NCBI GenBank assembly: GCA_026168455.1 | Contig: CM047429.1 | Coordinates: 124,001 to 188,000, forward strand | Length of the DNA stretch: 64,000 nt | Reading direction: 5' to 3' | Origin: Theocolax elegans | Taxonomy: Eukaryota > Arthropoda > Insecta > Hymenoptera > Cerocephalidae | Shown here: positions 63,669 to 64,000 of the stretch, in pieces | Numbering within the stretch: position 1 is the first letter of the stretch | Layout: each line of letters begins with the position of its first letter | The notes under the pieces: generated by a model | Database searches by the model: none | What the model saw: only the letters and a program-made list of their open reading frames with translations | Told to the model about the DNA's origin: nothing | Translations under genes and position numbers: made by a program

Positions 63669-64000
63669 ATGAGGATTATACAAGAAGTTAAAGAAAGGAA
63701 AAATTTACCCTCTTACGACGGTGCGATCAGTAAAAAACAAACCAACAGAAAAATACACAAAATGTATTACTTTAAAAAAATGTTTTACAGCATAGATCTG
63801 AACACTCCTTTATGTGGAACTTGCATAAAAACAAAGGCAGGAAAACCGATTATACAACACATAAAATTTAGAGACATAAATATGGATCCCGAAATGCAAA
63901 AATGTTATAACTGTAAAAAAAATATCGAGGAGCGAAAAATAAAAAAAAATAATAATAAAATATCCACTCGAATTAGGGCAATAATAGAACAAAACAAAGA
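63669..64000 (+). CDS. Partial open frame with two CxxC pairs, runs off window
   Basis: ATG 63669 follows an in-frame TAA (63666-63668), and the frame stays open for 110 codons to the window end. The product is basic (Lys/Asn/Ile-rich) with CGTC at residues 49-52 and CYNC at 79-82, spacing that would suit a zinc-binding ribbon or treble-clef-like fold. No family is recognised. It could be a host gene, an endogenous viral gene or part of another mobile element; the 3' end is outside the window. In AT-rich DNA a 110-codon frame with paired CxxC motifs is somewhat more than expected by chance. Confidence 0.4.
   Translation, partial: MRIIQEVKERKNLPSYDGAISKKQTNRKIHKMYYFKKMFYSIDLNTPLCGTCIKTKAGKPIIQHIKFRDINMDPEMQKCYNCKKNIEERKIKKNNNKISTRIRAIIEQNK

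Overview
The window looks like heterochromatic or repeat-rich chromosomal DNA of an insect. Three things point there: Ty3/gypsy-type elements carrying insect-type envelope genes, short AT-type introns, and a few isolated TTAGG-like words. A hymenopteran is possible but is only a guess. No bacterial features, tRNA or rRNA genes were seen. About 80% of the window is tandem satellite DNA.

Layout. (1) 1-3322 is a 73-bp satellite with a long-range 18-unit duplication. (2) 3501-8969, minus strand, is a broken Ty3/gypsy element: gag zinc knuckle, protease remnant, long acidic linker, an intact-looking RT core, RNase H and an integrase C-terminal scrap. It has several in-frame stops and no integrase core, and a 765-bp fold-back insertion splits RNase H. 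(3) 8974-55415 is a 46-kb array of ~252/255-bp monomers in two classes (A and B), arranged in nested higher-order repeats of about 0.5, 0.76, 1.01, 1.5, 2.31 and 4.06 kb. A 1959-bp LTR-like element (TG...CA ends, ATTG target duplication) sits in it at 23618-25576. (4) 55416-57898, minus strand, is the 3' part of another gypsy-type element: integrase with an intact D,D(35)E triad, then a truncated envelope resembling the glycoprotein of chuviruses (Jingchuvirales), then an LTR-like end against the satellite. (5) 57910-59199, minus strand, looks like a small intron-containing cellular gene of unknown function with frame breaks. (6) 60032-62734, plus strand, holds two envelope remnants in tandem: the C-terminal half of an F-type (baculovirus F / errantivirus) envelope, then a nearly full-length, broken chuvirus-like glycoprotein. 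(7) 63473-64000 has short AT-rich open frames, the last with two CxxC pairs and running off the window.

How the parts relate. The satellite is bounded on both sides by minus-strand gypsy fragments, so array growth, retroelement insertion and truncation have happened at the same locus. The envelope genes are the most unusual content: two diverged chuvirus-like glycoproteins lie about 4 kb apart on opposite strands, and one sits directly behind an F-type envelope. All envelope genes are broken or truncated, so no functional element is present here. Clusters of single-base indels in some satellite blocks suggest incompletely polished long-read assembly, so some frame breaks may be technical.
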